NCBI GenBank assembly: GCA_934467415.1
Contig: CAKSLQ010000005.1
Coordinates: 62,001-126,000 of the forward strand
Length of the DNA: 64,000 nucleotides
Reading direction: 5' to 3'
From: an uncultured Eubacteriales bacterium
Lineage (GTDB): Bacteria > Bacillota > Clostridia > Oscillospirales > CAG-272
Shown here: positions 24,365 through 32,460 of the stretch, piece by piece
Numbering within the stretch: the first letter of the stretch is position 1
Layout of the letters: every line of letters begins with the position of its first letter
Position numbers and translations under genes: made by a program
Notes under the pieces: generated by a model
The model's input: the letters and a program-made list of their open reading frames with translations, nothing else
Told to the model about the DNA's origin: nothing
Database searches by the model: none

Positions 24365-25435
24365 ATGAAAAAGTTAACGGCAATTCTTCTCGCAGTCCTT
24401 CTCGTATTCAGCTTCGCAGCTTGCGGACAGAACGGCGGGGACAAGAAGACGGGTGAGGTTTCTGTCTTCTACTACACCTTCAGCGATACGTACATTTCGA
24501 GCGTGCGCTCCGCAATGGACTCCTTCCTGAAGGCAAACAACATCGTGTACAACAACTACGATGCAAACGGCAACCAGACCACGCAGACCGAGCAGGTCCA
24601 GACGGCGATCGCCAAGGGCTCCTCGATGCTGATTGTCAACGTTGTTGACACCGGCTCGAACGACGCGGCGCAGAACATCGTCAACCTCGCAAAGGCTGCC
24701 AAGATTCCGGTCGTCTTCTTCAACCGTTCGGTTGACGAGTCGGTCGTATCCAGCTATGACAAGTGCGTCTTCGTCGGCACCGACTATGAGATGGCAGGTC
24801 ACATGCAGGGCAAGATGATCGGCGAGTACCTCGTTGAGAACTACGGCAGGGTCGACCTCAACGGCGACGGCAAGATCAGCTACGTCATGTTCAAGGGTCA
24901 GGAAGGCAACATGGAAGCCATCGCACGCACCCAGTACGGCGTGCAGGACTGCGACGCGGTTCTCACGGCGGCAGGCAAGCCGAACCTCGAGTTCTACGAT
25001 GCATCCAACACCGACAAGTACCTCGTTGACCAGGACGGTCTGTGGTCCTCCGCGGCTGCAACCAACTACCTCAGCACGGCACTTGCACAGTACAGCGAAG
25101 CAAACGGCAACATGATCGAGCTGGTCATCGCCAACAACGATGAGATGGCGCTCGGCGCAATCGCAGCACTCCAGGCAGCCGGCTACAACACCGGCAGCGG
25201 CAAGGTCATCCCGGTCTTCGGTGTTGACGCAACCGACGCGGCGAAGAACGCGATCGCAGGCGGCTCGATGATCGGTACGATCAAGCAGGACGCGGAAGGC
25301 ATGGCAAACGTGCTGGTTCAGCTCACCAAGAACTTCCGTGACGGCAAGGCGACCTTCGAGGGCGTTGATGCGGCAAACGTCATCGGCACCTGGAGAGTCA
25401 ACATTCCCTACGCAACGTATACGGGCGAGAACTGA
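24365..25435 (+). CDS. mglB: Galactose/methyl-galactoside-binding lipoprotein
   Basis: This 356-aa substrate-binding protein of a sugar ABC importer has a lipobox at residues about 17-20 (FAAC). It carries the EF-hand-like calcium loop DLNGDGKI characteristic of the galactose/glucose-binding MglB group, plus the ligand-loop blocks VDTGSNDAAQNIVNLAKAAK, VVFFNRSVDES and VIANNDEMALGAIAALQAAG. GGAGGA precedes ATG 24365. It is followed by a hairpin and mglA, mglC. Binding of D-galactose or D-glucose is expected by family; the exact sugar is inferred. Confidence 0.92.
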   Translation: MKKLTAILLAVLLVFSFAACGQNGGDKKTGEVSVFYYTFSDTYISSVRSAMDSFLKANNIVYNNYDANGNQTTQTEQVQTAIAKGSSMLIVNVVDTGSNDAAQNIVNLAKAAKIPVVFFNRSVDESVVSSYDKCVFVGTDYEMAGHMQGKMIGEYLVENYGRVDLNGDGKISYVMFKGQEGNMEAIARTQYGVQDCDAVLTAAGKPNLEFYDASNTDKYLVDQDGLWSSAAATNYLSTALAQYSEANGNMIELVIANNDEMALGAIAALQAAGYNTGSGKVIPVFGVDATDAAKNAIAGGSMIGTIKQDAEGMANVLVQLTKNFRDGKATFEGVDAANVIGTWRVNIPYATYTGEN

Positions 25436-25480
25436 GAAGCAAGAGACAATGGAGCGTTCGCTCGCGCTCCGGTGTGTAAG

Positions 25481-25502
25481 AGGGGCGGTTTCCGCCCCTT
25501 TT
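25481..25502 (+). terminator. Intra-operon hairpin between mglB and mglA
   Basis: AGGGGCGG pairs with CCGCCCCT around TTT, followed by only four Ts. Such a leaky hairpin after the binding-protein gene usually keeps the binding protein more abundant than the transporter. Confidence 0.6.
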
Positions 25503-25528
25503 ACAAAACTTTGATTTAGGTGGTTGCT

Positions 25529-27058
25529 ATGGAACAAAGAACTGAAACGACGCGGGCAGAGAACAACGTGCTGCTCCGCATGGAGAATATCAACAAGACG
25601 TTTCCCGGCGTCAAGGCGCTGGACAACGTTTCGCTGACCGTAAAAGCAGGCACCGTCCATGCTCTGATGGGAGAGAACGGCGCCGGCAAATCGACGCTGA
25701 TGAAATGCCTGTTCGGCGTCTATACGAAGGACAGCGGCAAGGTCTACCTGGAGGGCAGGGAAGTCAACTTCGCAAACTCCAAGGAAGCGCTGGAAAACGG
25801 TATTGCCATGGTGCATCAGGAGCTGAATCAGGCGCTGAAGCGCAACGTCATGGACAATATGTGGCTGGGCAGATTCCCGAAGGTCGCCCGCGGTATCCCG
25901 CTGACAAGCGAGAAAAAGATGTATGCCGCGACCAAAGAGCTGTTCAAAAAACTCGGACTGGATGTCGATCCGAAGACCGTCATGAGCAAGATGTCGGTCT
26001 CGCAGAGACAGATGGTCGAGATCGCCAAGGCGGTGTCCTACAACGCCAAGGTGATCGTATTTGACGAGCCGACCTCCTCGCTGACCGAGCAGGAAGTCGA
26101 GCATCTGTTCCGCATCATCAACATGCTGCGGGCAGAGGGCTGCGGGATCATCTACATCTCGCACAAAATGGAGGAGATCCTCCGCATTTCGGATGAAGTC
26201 ACGATCATGCGCGACGGTACATGGGTGGCAACCCGCCCGGCCGCCGAGCTGACAATGAACGAGATCATTCGCCTCATGGTCGGCCGCGAGCTGACCAACC
26301 GCTATCCGCCGAAGGATCATCCCATCGGCGACGTGCTGTTTGAGGCAGAACATATTACGGCACTCTATTCCAAGCTGAGCGACGTGTCCTTCAAGGCGCG
26401 CCGCGGCGAAATCATCGGCGTGGCGGGTCTGGACGGCTCGGGACGCACGGAGCTGCTGGAGAACATCTTCGGCGTCGCCACGCGCAAGCACGGCGAGATG
26501 AAGCTCTCCGGCAAGCCGATCCGCAACCGCAATGCGCGGGAGTCCATCAAAAACGGCTTTGCGCTGCTCACCGAGGAGCGCCGCGCGACCGGTATCTTCG
26601 GCATTCTGAACATTCGCGAGAATACGACGATCTCCAGCCTGAAAAACTACAGGAAGGGCCCCTTCCTCAGCGACAAGCGGATGAAGGAGAAAACCGACTG
26701 GGCGATCAATGCCATGCACATCAAGACCCCGACGCAGGAGACCAAGATCCGCTCGCTGTCGGGCGGCAACCAGCAGAAGGTCATCCTCGGCAGATGGCTT
26801 CTGACCGAGCCGACCGTGCTGCTGCTCGATGAGCCGACGCGCGGCATCGACGTCGGCGCAAAGTACGAGATCTATGAGCTGATTCTCGACCTGGCCAAGG
26901 CGGGGAAGACGGTCATCATGGTCTCGTCCGAGATGCCCGAGCTGCTCGGCGTCTGCGACCGCATCCTTGTCATGTCGGGCGGCAGACTCGCCGGCGAGGT
27001 GGACGCAAACAACACGACCCAGGAAGAAATCATGGCGCTCGCCGCCAAATTCGCGTGA
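25529..27058 (+). CDS. mglA: Galactoside ABC importer ATPase, two nucleotide-binding domains
   Basis: This 509-aa protein has two fused ATPase domains. The first has Walker A GENGAGKST, signature-like SVSQRQMVEIAK and Walker B VIVFDEPTSSL. The second has a degenerate Walker A (GLDGSGRTELLE), a canonical signature LSGGNQQK and Walker B VLLLDEPTRGIDVG. This asymmetry is normal for the MglA/RbsA family. AGGTGG lies 5 nt before ATG 25529; GTG 25520 is a weaker alternative. It powers import of the MglB ligand through MglC. Confidence 0.94.
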   Translation: MEQRTETTRAENNVLLRMENINKTFPGVKALDNVSLTVKAGTVHALMGENGAGKSTLMKCLFGVYTKDSGKVYLEGREVNFANSKEALENGIAMVHQELNQALKRNVMDNMWLGRFPKVARGIPLTSEKKMYAATKELFKKLGLDVDPKTVMSKMSVSQRQMVEIAKAVSYNAKVIVFDEPTSSLTEQEVEHLFRIINMLRAEGCGIIYISHKMEEILRISDEVTIMRDGTWVATRPAAELTMNEIIRLMVGRELTNRYPPKDHPIGDVLFEAEHITALYSKLSDVSFKARRGEIIGVAGLDGSGRTELLENIFGVATRKHGEMKLSGKPIRNRNARESIKNGFALLTEERRATGIFGILNIRENTTISSLKNYRKGPFLSDKRMKEKTDWAINAMHIKTPTQETKIRSLSGGNQQKVILGRWLLTEPTVLLLDEPTRGIDVGAKYEIYELILDLAKAGKTVIMVSSEMPELLGVCDRILVMSGGRLAGEVDANNTTQEEIMALAAKFA

Positions 27059-27072
27059 AAGAGGTTGGACAC

Positions 27073-28158
27073 ATGTCAGAAATCAACGCAGTCAAGAAAA
27101 AAACGCTCGGCGACCGCTTTGCCGAGTTCAAGGCCATGGAGGGCGCGGATAAGCGCCGTGCGATCAGCGGCGCGCTGATCAACAACGCCATGTACATCAT
27201 CATCGCCATCGCGGTGATTTTCATTGCCGTCAAGGTGCCGGCATTCATCAAGCTGCCGTCCATCATCAACATCATTTCGCTGACCGCGGCGAAGCTCCCG
27301 ATCGCACTCGGTATCGGCGGCGCCATCGTCCTCACCGGTACGGATATTTCGGCCGGCCGATGCGTCGGTCTGACCGCCTGCATCGCGGCGTCGCTCCTCC
27401 AGGTCGCAAACTACTCCAACAAGATGTTCCCGAACCTCGGCGTTATGCCGCTGTGGCTCGTGTTCCTGATCGTTGTGGCGGTCGGCGCACTGGTCGGTCT
27501 CGTCAACGGCTTCTTCGTTGCGAAGTTCAAGCTGCATCCCTTCATCGTCACGCTGTCCACGCAGCTGATCGTCTTCGGCTCGGTCCTGATGTATCTGATG
27601 ATCGGCACAAACAACGGTCAGACGCTGTCCGGCCTCGATGCATCCTACACCGATTTTGTCCGCGGCACGCTCTTCACCGTCGGCGGTGTCGCCGTCCCGA
27701 AGTATGTGCTCTATGCCGTGATCCTCACGGCGCTGATGTGGGTCATCTGGAACAAGACCACCTTCGGCAAGAACATGTTTGCCGTCGGCTCCAATGAGGA
27801 GGCGGCAAACGTCTCCGGCGTCAACGTCTTTCTCACCATTGTCCTCGTCTTCGTCCTGGCGGGCGCTATGTACGGCGTCACCGGCTTCATCGAGGGCGCG
27901 CGCATCGCCTCCTGCTCGGCCAACACGGGTCTGAACTATGAGTGCGACGCGATCGCAGCCTGCGTCATCGGCGGCGTATCCTTCGTCGGCGGCACGGGTA
28001 AGATCAGCGGCATCGTCATCGGCGTTCTGCTGCTCCAGATCATCTTCGCAGGCCTGAACTTCCTCTCGGTCTCCGCGAACATGCTCTACATCATCAAGGG
28101 TCTCATCATCCTCATCGCCTGCGCGATCGACATGAGAAAGTACCTCGTCAAGAAATAA
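27073..28158 (+). CDS. mglC: Galactoside ABC importer permease
   Basis: This 361-aa permease of the BPD_transp_2 type has about ten membrane segments. Recognisable blocks are LPIALGIGGAIVLTGTDISAGRCVGL, KLHPFIVTLSTQLIVFGSVLMYLMIG and CVIGGVSFVGGTGKISGIVIGVLLLQ. ATG 27073 follows AGAGGTTGG; GTG 27055 would overlap mglA. It completes mglBAC and leads after 19 nt into a small membrane protein gene. Confidence 0.93.
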   Translation: MSEINAVKKKTLGDRFAEFKAMEGADKRRAISGALINNAMYIIIAIAVIFIAVKVPAFIKLPSIINIISLTAAKLPIALGIGGAIVLTGTDISAGRCVGLTACIAASLLQVANYSNKMFPNLGVMPLWLVFLIVVAVGALVGLVNGFFVAKFKLHPFIVTLSTQLIVFGSVLMYLMIGTNNGQTLSGLDASYTDFVRGTLFTVGGVAVPKYVLYAVILTALMWVIWNKTTFGKNMFAVGSNEEAANVSGVNVFLTIVLVFVLAGAMYGVTGFIEGARIASCSANTGLNYECDAIAACVIGGVSFVGGTGKISGIVIGVLLLQIIFAGLNFLSVSANMLYIIKGLIILIACAIDMRKYLVKK

Positions 28159-28177
28159 TAAACATAAGGAAACACAC

Positions 28178-28567
28178 ATGAATCAGAGTCCCGAGACCAA
28201 ACCCGAAGAAACCAAGCCCGCGCCGAAGCGCGGCGGGCTCTACAGCCGCGTGAAGATACCGGTGAAGACGCTGGATATCATTATCGTCGTGCTGATCGCC
28301 GCGCTGGTGCTTTGCGTGGTCTTCATGGTCAGCCACAACGGCTTTACCGTGACCTACGACACGCAGGGCGGAACGCCGGTGGAAAGCGTGCGCGTGCTGC
28401 ACGGCGAGCGTGTCTCGCCCGAGACACCGACACGCGAGGGTTATCGCTTTGACGGCTGGTATCTGGATCGCGACTGTGTCTATCCGTTCGACGTTGCGGC
28501 CGAGACGGTCACCGACAGCATGACGCTCTATGCGAAATGGGTCGATGCCTCGGTCCCGGAAAGCTGA
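28178..28567 (+). CDS. Small membrane protein with an InlB/Flg_new-type B repeat
   Basis: This 129-aa protein has a proline- and lysine-rich cytosolic N-terminus, one membrane helix (about residues 33-55) and one extracellular Listeria-Bacteroides repeat (FTVTYDTQGGTPVESVRV, GYRFDGWYLDRDC, MTLYAKW). That beta-rich repeat is usually tandem in surface proteins; a single copy as the last gene of an mgl operon is unusual. RBS AAGGAAA precedes ATG 28178. It may stabilise the importer or bind MglB; the function is not known. Confidence 0.8.
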   Translation: MNQSPETKPEETKPAPKRGGLYSRVKIPVKTLDIIIVVLIAALVLCVVFMVSHNGFTVTYDTQGGTPVESVRVLHGERVSPETPTREGYRFDGWYLDRDCVYPFDVAAETVTDSMTLYAKWVDASVPES

Positions 28568-28588
28568 AACCAACCGAATCAAAGCGGG

Positions 28589-28619
28589 AAAGAGAGAATG
28601 CTCTGCGTTCTCTCTTTTT
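28589..28619 (+). terminator. Terminator of the mgl operon
   Basis: AAAGAGAGAA pairs with TTCTCTCTTT around a 9-nt loop and is followed by Ts, 22 nt after the stop of the small membrane protein. Confidence 0.8.
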
Positions 28620-28637
28620 CTCGGAAAAGGAGCCAAT

Positions 28638-29642
28638 ATGAGCCTTTACAAAGCAAGTGACGCCCGCTATGCGCAGGCGGAATACACCCCCTGCGGCCGC
28701 TCGGGCCTGAAGCTGCCGCGCGTCAGCCTCGGCCTGTGGCAGAACTTCGGCTCGGTCAATGTCTACGACAATGCGCGCGCCATGTGCCTTACGGCGTTTG
28801 ACCACGGCATCACGCATTTTGACCTTGCCAACAATTACGGCCCCGTGCCGGGCAGCGCCGAGGAAAACTTCGGGCGTATCCTGCGCGATGACCTGCGCCC
28901 CTACCGCGACGAGCTGATCATCAGCACCAAGGCGGGCTATGACATGTGGGACGGGCCTTACGGCAGCGGCGGCAGCCGCAAGTATCTGATCGCCAGCCTG
29001 GATGCGAGCCTGCGCCGCATGGGGCTGGACTATGTGGACATCTTCTACCACCACCGCATGACGCCCGAGACGCCGCTGGAGGAGAGCATGGAGGCGCTCG
29101 CGCAGATCGTGCGCGCCGGCAAGGCGCTCTATGTCGGCCTCTCCAACTATGACGGGCCGACCATGCAGCGCGCTGCCGCGATCCTCGCGTCGCTGCATGT
29201 GCCGTTCATCATCAACCAGAACCGCTACAGCATCCTCTGCCGCCTGCCCGAGAAGAACGGGCTGCTCGATGCGGCGGCGCAGTCCGGCAAGGGCGTGATC
29301 TGCTTCAGCCCGCTGGCACAGGGCCTGCTCACCGGCCGCTATCTGGACGGCATTCCGAAGGACAGCCGCGCCGCGCGCAACGCGACGCTCAAGCAGGCGA
29401 AGCTCGGCGACGACACGCTCGCCTGCATCCGCACGCTGAATGCGATCGCCGCCGCGCGCGGGCAGACGCTGGCCGAGATGGCGCTCGCGTGGGTGCTGCG
29501 CGGCAAGGCCGTCACCTCGGTGCTGATCGGCGCCTCCTCGCCCGAGCAGATCCTCGACAACCTCGGCGCGCTCCAAAACACCGCGTTCACCGCGGAGGAG
29601 CTTGCCGCGATCGACAAGGCCTCGGACGGCATCGAATACTGA
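28638..29642 (+). CDS. Aldo/keto reductase (YghZ/Gpr-like)
   Basis: This 334-aa (alpha/beta)8 NADPH-dependent reductase has the catalytic Asp and Tyr of HFDLANNYGPVPGSAEENFG, the lysine of IISTKAGYDMW, a histidine in DIFYHHRM, and the cofactor segment VLIGASSPEQILDNL. The MWDGPYGSGGSRKYL block is specific to the subgroup that includes E. coli YghZ, which reduces L-glyceraldehyde 3-phosphate and methylglyoxal. ATG 28638 follows AAAAGGAG; no promoter is clear, so read-through from the mgl operon may contribute. The substrate is inferred by family only. Confidence 0.9.
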   Translation: MSLYKASDARYAQAEYTPCGRSGLKLPRVSLGLWQNFGSVNVYDNARAMCLTAFDHGITHFDLANNYGPVPGSAEENFGRILRDDLRPYRDELIISTKAGYDMWDGPYGSGGSRKYLIASLDASLRRMGLDYVDIFYHHRMTPETPLEESMEALAQIVRAGKALYVGLSNYDGPTMQRAAAILASLHVPFIINQNRYSILCRLPEKNGLLDAAAQSGKGVICFSPLAQGLLTGRYLDGIPKDSRAARNATLKQAKLGDDTLACIRTLNAIAAARGQTLAEMALAWVLRGKAVTSVLIGASSPEQILDNLGALQNTAFTAEELAAIDKASDGIEY

Positions 29643-29648
29643 ACCTCA

Positions 29649-29679
29649 AAAAGCCCCTGCTGCGGCAGGGACTTTTTTT
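29649..29679 (+). terminator. Terminator of the aldo/keto reductase
   Basis: AAAAGCCCCTGC pairs with GGCAGGGACTTTT around a short loop with one C-A mismatch, then seven Ts. Confidence 0.85.
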
Positions 29680-29767
29680 GTACGAAAGCCGCTGCAAAGG
29701 ATCGGATAAAAGAACCGAACAAATCGTACAAATACAAATGGTGTATATTCGTATTTATCTTTTGACT

Positions 29768-29809
29768 TGTTTATTCTGCACAAAAACAAAAAGTTGTGCA
29801 GAATAAACA
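29768..29809. promoter_or_regulatory. Perfect 16-bp inverted repeat upstream of the membrane/TIM-barrel operon
   Basis: TGTTTATTCTGCACAA (29768-29783) and its exact complement TTGTGCAGAATAAACA (29794-29809) are separated by 10 nt. No T tract follows, so a terminator is unlikely. It lies in the 264-nt AT-rich gap 29643-29906, about 100 nt upstream of the next start codon. It is best read as an operator for a dimeric or tetrameric regulator, possibly the GntR protein at 32461. An RNA leader hairpin is the alternative. Confidence 0.55.
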
Positions 29810-29906
29810 TATACAAAACAAATAATTCGTTCAAAATGCATCTTGCTTTATTTGTCCGTACAATATAAAATGAAATTACAGACAATAAAGAAAGGCGGTA
29901 CCTCAA

Positions 29907-31466
29907 ATGAAAAAGATTGCAATTATCGGCAGCAGCGGAGGCAACCTATATATGCAGGGCGGCAATGATCCGCGTGCATTACTGGGGGAAATCTTCACAC
30001 AGGCAAGATCGGCAGGCATCGAGGTCGGCTTTGTTTCCTTTGTCGGCGCAAAGCGTACCATGGACGGCATTTCAATGGATGCGCCGGCCTGTCTCTGGTC
30101 GCTGTCGGGCGACAGCGTCGCCTGCGGTGAGGAAAAGAAACTCAGCGAGATCAATGCGGATGCGGCTGCATCCGATGCGGCGCTGGCCGCGCTGATCGAG
30201 CAGGGCGGCATCGACGGCATCGTCATGATGAGCGGCGATCCGAGCGGCGTCAACAAAGCGGCGCTGACGGCAGCTGCGGCCAAGAAGCTCCCCTGCGTCG
30301 GCACGGGCGGCACCTCGATGGGCATTGCCCAGAAGATGGGGTGCAACGTCATTTCCGCCTCGGGCACGACCGGCACGACCAACCGGACCCGCGCGGTGGC
30401 GTTCATTTCCGCACTGGCAAAAGAATGGAAGATCAAGTACATGCCCGTCATCGGCAAGAGCGCGGGCGGCAAGCAGGACGGCAACGTGTGGAAGCGCATC
30501 AACTTCCGCGGTATCATGATGGCGTCGCTCCCCGGCTTCATCGCCATGGCGATCGTCCTTGCACTCAGTAAGATCCCCGCCCTGTCCGGGCTGTCCGCCG
30601 TATTCGACACGCTGGTCGGCGCCATTCCGGTCATCGTCGCCGCCATCGCGGCAAAGCAGATTTCGGGGCTTGACGAGGTCGGCATCGTGGCCGGTATCGT
30701 CGCCGGTCTGATGTCCAGCGGCGGCGGCCTCATCGGCGGCCTTGCAGCCGGTATTCTGGCAGGCATCGTGTCCTACTACATTGCGATCCTCTGCTTCAGA
30801 TGGCGCGTTCCCGGGACGACGGCAAACATTGCGGCAGGCGGCCTCGGCGGTCTTGCGGCAGGGCTTGTCGGTATGTATGCGCTTGCGCCCGTAGCGCTCT
30901 GGCTCGGCAACGGCATCAACAACCTCATCGGCGCGGCGCTCAACTTCAGTCCCATTCTCGCGGGTGCGGTCGCAGGTCTCCTGATCTGGCCGGCCATCAT
31001 CGGCGGTGTGTACCATGCGGCAATCCTCCCGATCGTGCTGCTTGAAATGGAGTCCACCGGCTTCAGCTTCCTCGGCGCCATCGACATGACCGGTCTCGTC
31101 ATGGTCTCCGCGGGCATCACGCTTGCCAACGTCATTTTCCCGCGGCAGAGGAGCGATGCCAGCGCGGCGCTGCCCGGGTTCCTGATCAACATCGGCTTCG
31201 GCACGTTTGTTGAGGCGGCATATCCCTACATGTTCTCGAGCAAGCTGGTCTTCGGCAGCGCGCTGCTGGCCTCGACGGTCTCCGGCATGCTGGTCGGCCT
31301 GTTCGATGTCAAGGGCACGGCATACGTTCCCTGCTTCTCGGCTCCTTTCCTCGCCAACCCCGGAAAGGGCATCTACTTTGCGATCTGCATGGTCGTGGCT
31401 ATGGGCCTGGCCTTTGTGCTCACCGCAATCGCCAATAAAATCGAAAAAAACAAGGTGACGCTCTGA
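29907..31466 (+). CDS. Membrane protein with N-terminal Rossmann-like domain and IIC-like multi-span domain
   Basis: This 519-aa protein of unusual build has an N-terminal domain (residues 1-190) that looks like a Rossmann-type fold: KKIAIIGSSGGNL, DGIVMMSGDPSG and VGTGGTSMGIAQ glycine loops. It resembles Tm-1-like nucleotide-binding domains only in outline. Residues about 205-519 hold roughly nine membrane segments, glycine-rich (GLMSSGGGLIGGLAAGILAG), reminiscent of sugar PTS EIIC proteins. No EIIA, EIIB or phosphorylation histidine/cysteine is evident here or beside it. It is co-transcribed with a TIM-barrel gene. RBS AAAGG lies before ATG 29907. Transport of a small carbohydrate or carboxylate is a guess. 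Confidence 0.7.
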   Translation: MKKIAIIGSSGGNLYMQGGNDPRALLGEIFTQARSAGIEVGFVSFVGAKRTMDGISMDAPACLWSLSGDSVACGEEKKLSEINADAAASDAALAALIEQGGIDGIVMMSGDPSGVNKAALTAAAAKKLPCVGTGGTSMGIAQKMGCNVISASGTTGTTNRTRAVAFISALAKEWKIKYMPVIGKSAGGKQDGNVWKRINFRGIMMASLPGFIAMAIVLALSKIPALSGLSAVFDTLVGAIPVIVAAIAAKQISGLDEVGIVAGIVAGLMSSGGGLIGGLAAGILAGIVSYYIAILCFRWRVPGTTANIAAGGLGGLAAGLVGMYALAPVALWLGNGINNLIGAALNFSPILAGAVAGLLIWPAIIGGVYHAAILPIVLLEMESTGFSFLGAIDMTGLVMVSAGITLANVIFPRQRSDASAALPGFLINIGFGTFVEAAYPYMFSSKLVFGSALLASTVSGMLVGLFDVKGTAYVPCFSAPFLANPGKGIYFAICMVVAMGLAFVLTAIANKIEKNKVTL

Positions 31467-31524
31467 TCGGTCACACGATCGGGCATCCCAATCAGCAGGA
31501 AAGACAGGAAAAGAGGTATTCTAA

Positions 31525-32367
31525 ATGATGATTCGTAACGATATGAAGAAGCGGATGGATATTGCCCGCGCGAAGGTTGCACACGCCCTTGAGCTCGGCG
31601 GCGGACATACCATTCTCAGCACCGGCATTACCGGTGACGATGCGCGCCTGGCGAGAGCCGTCTGCGAGGCTGGCGTCACGATGCTGGAGCCGAACCATCC
31701 CGCGGTTGCGCTGGCAAGAGGCCACAAGGGTGTGGTCACCATGCACGCGGCAGAGCAGGTGCGCCACGAGATCACGGTGGCACAGATGGCGGAAGTCACG
31801 CGCGGCGTCCGCGCGGTCTGCCCGAAGGACACCTACATCACGGTCGGCATCCCCGGCGGCTTCACCGAGGTCGTTCCCATGCCGCTCACGGAGGCGGACT
31901 TTGAGATGATGGCGCTTGCGGGTGCGGACGGTCTGCACACGCACAAATCCTCGATCGAGGATCTGGAGGAGCTTGTCACGATGGCGCATAAATACGGTCT
32001 CCTCGTCGATGCGTATATCGGCAAGGCGTCCGACCTGCATACGTTCGGCCTGCCCGCCGAGACGGCGGAGGAGGTCGCGAAGACCGCAAAGATGATGCAG
32101 GAGGTCGGCACCGACATGATCGGCCTGATGACCGGCATGAGCTATGAGGGCGTCGCCGCGGGCGAGATCCATCCCGAGATCAAGGAGCGTCTGTGCGCAC
32201 TGGTTGAAAGCGTCAGTGTGCCGACGCTGGCCGAGGGCGGTATCAATGCGACAAACTTCCGTGCGTTCAAGGACACCAAGGTCAACATTCTCGTCATCGG
32301 TACCTCGATCGACAAGATGGTTGAAAAAGCGGCGCAGGATGCCGTCAGAGACTTTCTGGCGATGTGA
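31525..32367 (+). CDS. TIM-barrel phosphate-binding enzyme (HisA/HisF- or KDPG-aldolase-like)
   Basis: This 280-aa protein follows the membrane protein by 58 nt with AGAGGT before ATG 31525. It shows a (beta/alpha)8 pattern and ends with the phosphate-binding signature of this superfamily, LAEGGINATNFRAFK followed by VNILVIGTSI. The middle block GIPGGFTEVVPMPLTEADFE with ADGLHTHKSS may carry the active site (His, Lys). It resembles proteins annotated loosely as histidine-biosynthesis-like in Clostridia, but no his genes are near and the context points to catabolism of whatever the neighbouring membrane protein handles. Reaction unknown. Confidence 0.7.
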   Translation: MMIRNDMKKRMDIARAKVAHALELGGGHTILSTGITGDDARLARAVCEAGVTMLEPNHPAVALARGHKGVVTMHAAEQVRHEITVAQMAEVTRGVRAVCPKDTYITVGIPGGFTEVVPMPLTEADFEMMALAGADGLHTHKSSIEDLEELVTMAHKYGLLVDAYIGKASDLHTFGLPAETAEEVAKTAKMMQEVGTDMIGLMTGMSYEGVAAGEIHPEIKERLCALVESVSVPTLAEGGINATNFRAFKDTKVNILVIGTSIDKMVEKAAQDAVRDFLAM

Positions 32368-32378
32368 CAGAGACGAAG

Positions 32379-32407
32379 GACCGGGAGACATCTCCCGGTC
32401 TTTTTTT
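32379..32407 (+). terminator. Terminator after the TIM-barrel gene
   Basis: GACCGGGAGA pairs perfectly with TCTCCCGGTC around CA, then seven Ts. Confidence 0.92.
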
Positions 32408-32417
32408 CGGAATGCGG

Positions 32418-32445
32418 TTGACTTTGCGCAAAAATGCGTTATAAT
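32418..32445 (+). promoter_or_regulatory. Promoter of the GntR regulator
   Basis: TTGACT (32418-32423), a 16-nt spacer and TATAAT (32440-32445) precede ATG 32461. The spacer contains TTGCGCAA, a small palindrome that might serve autoregulation. Confidence 0.75.
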
Positions 32446-32460
32446 GGAAAGGATAGTTTG

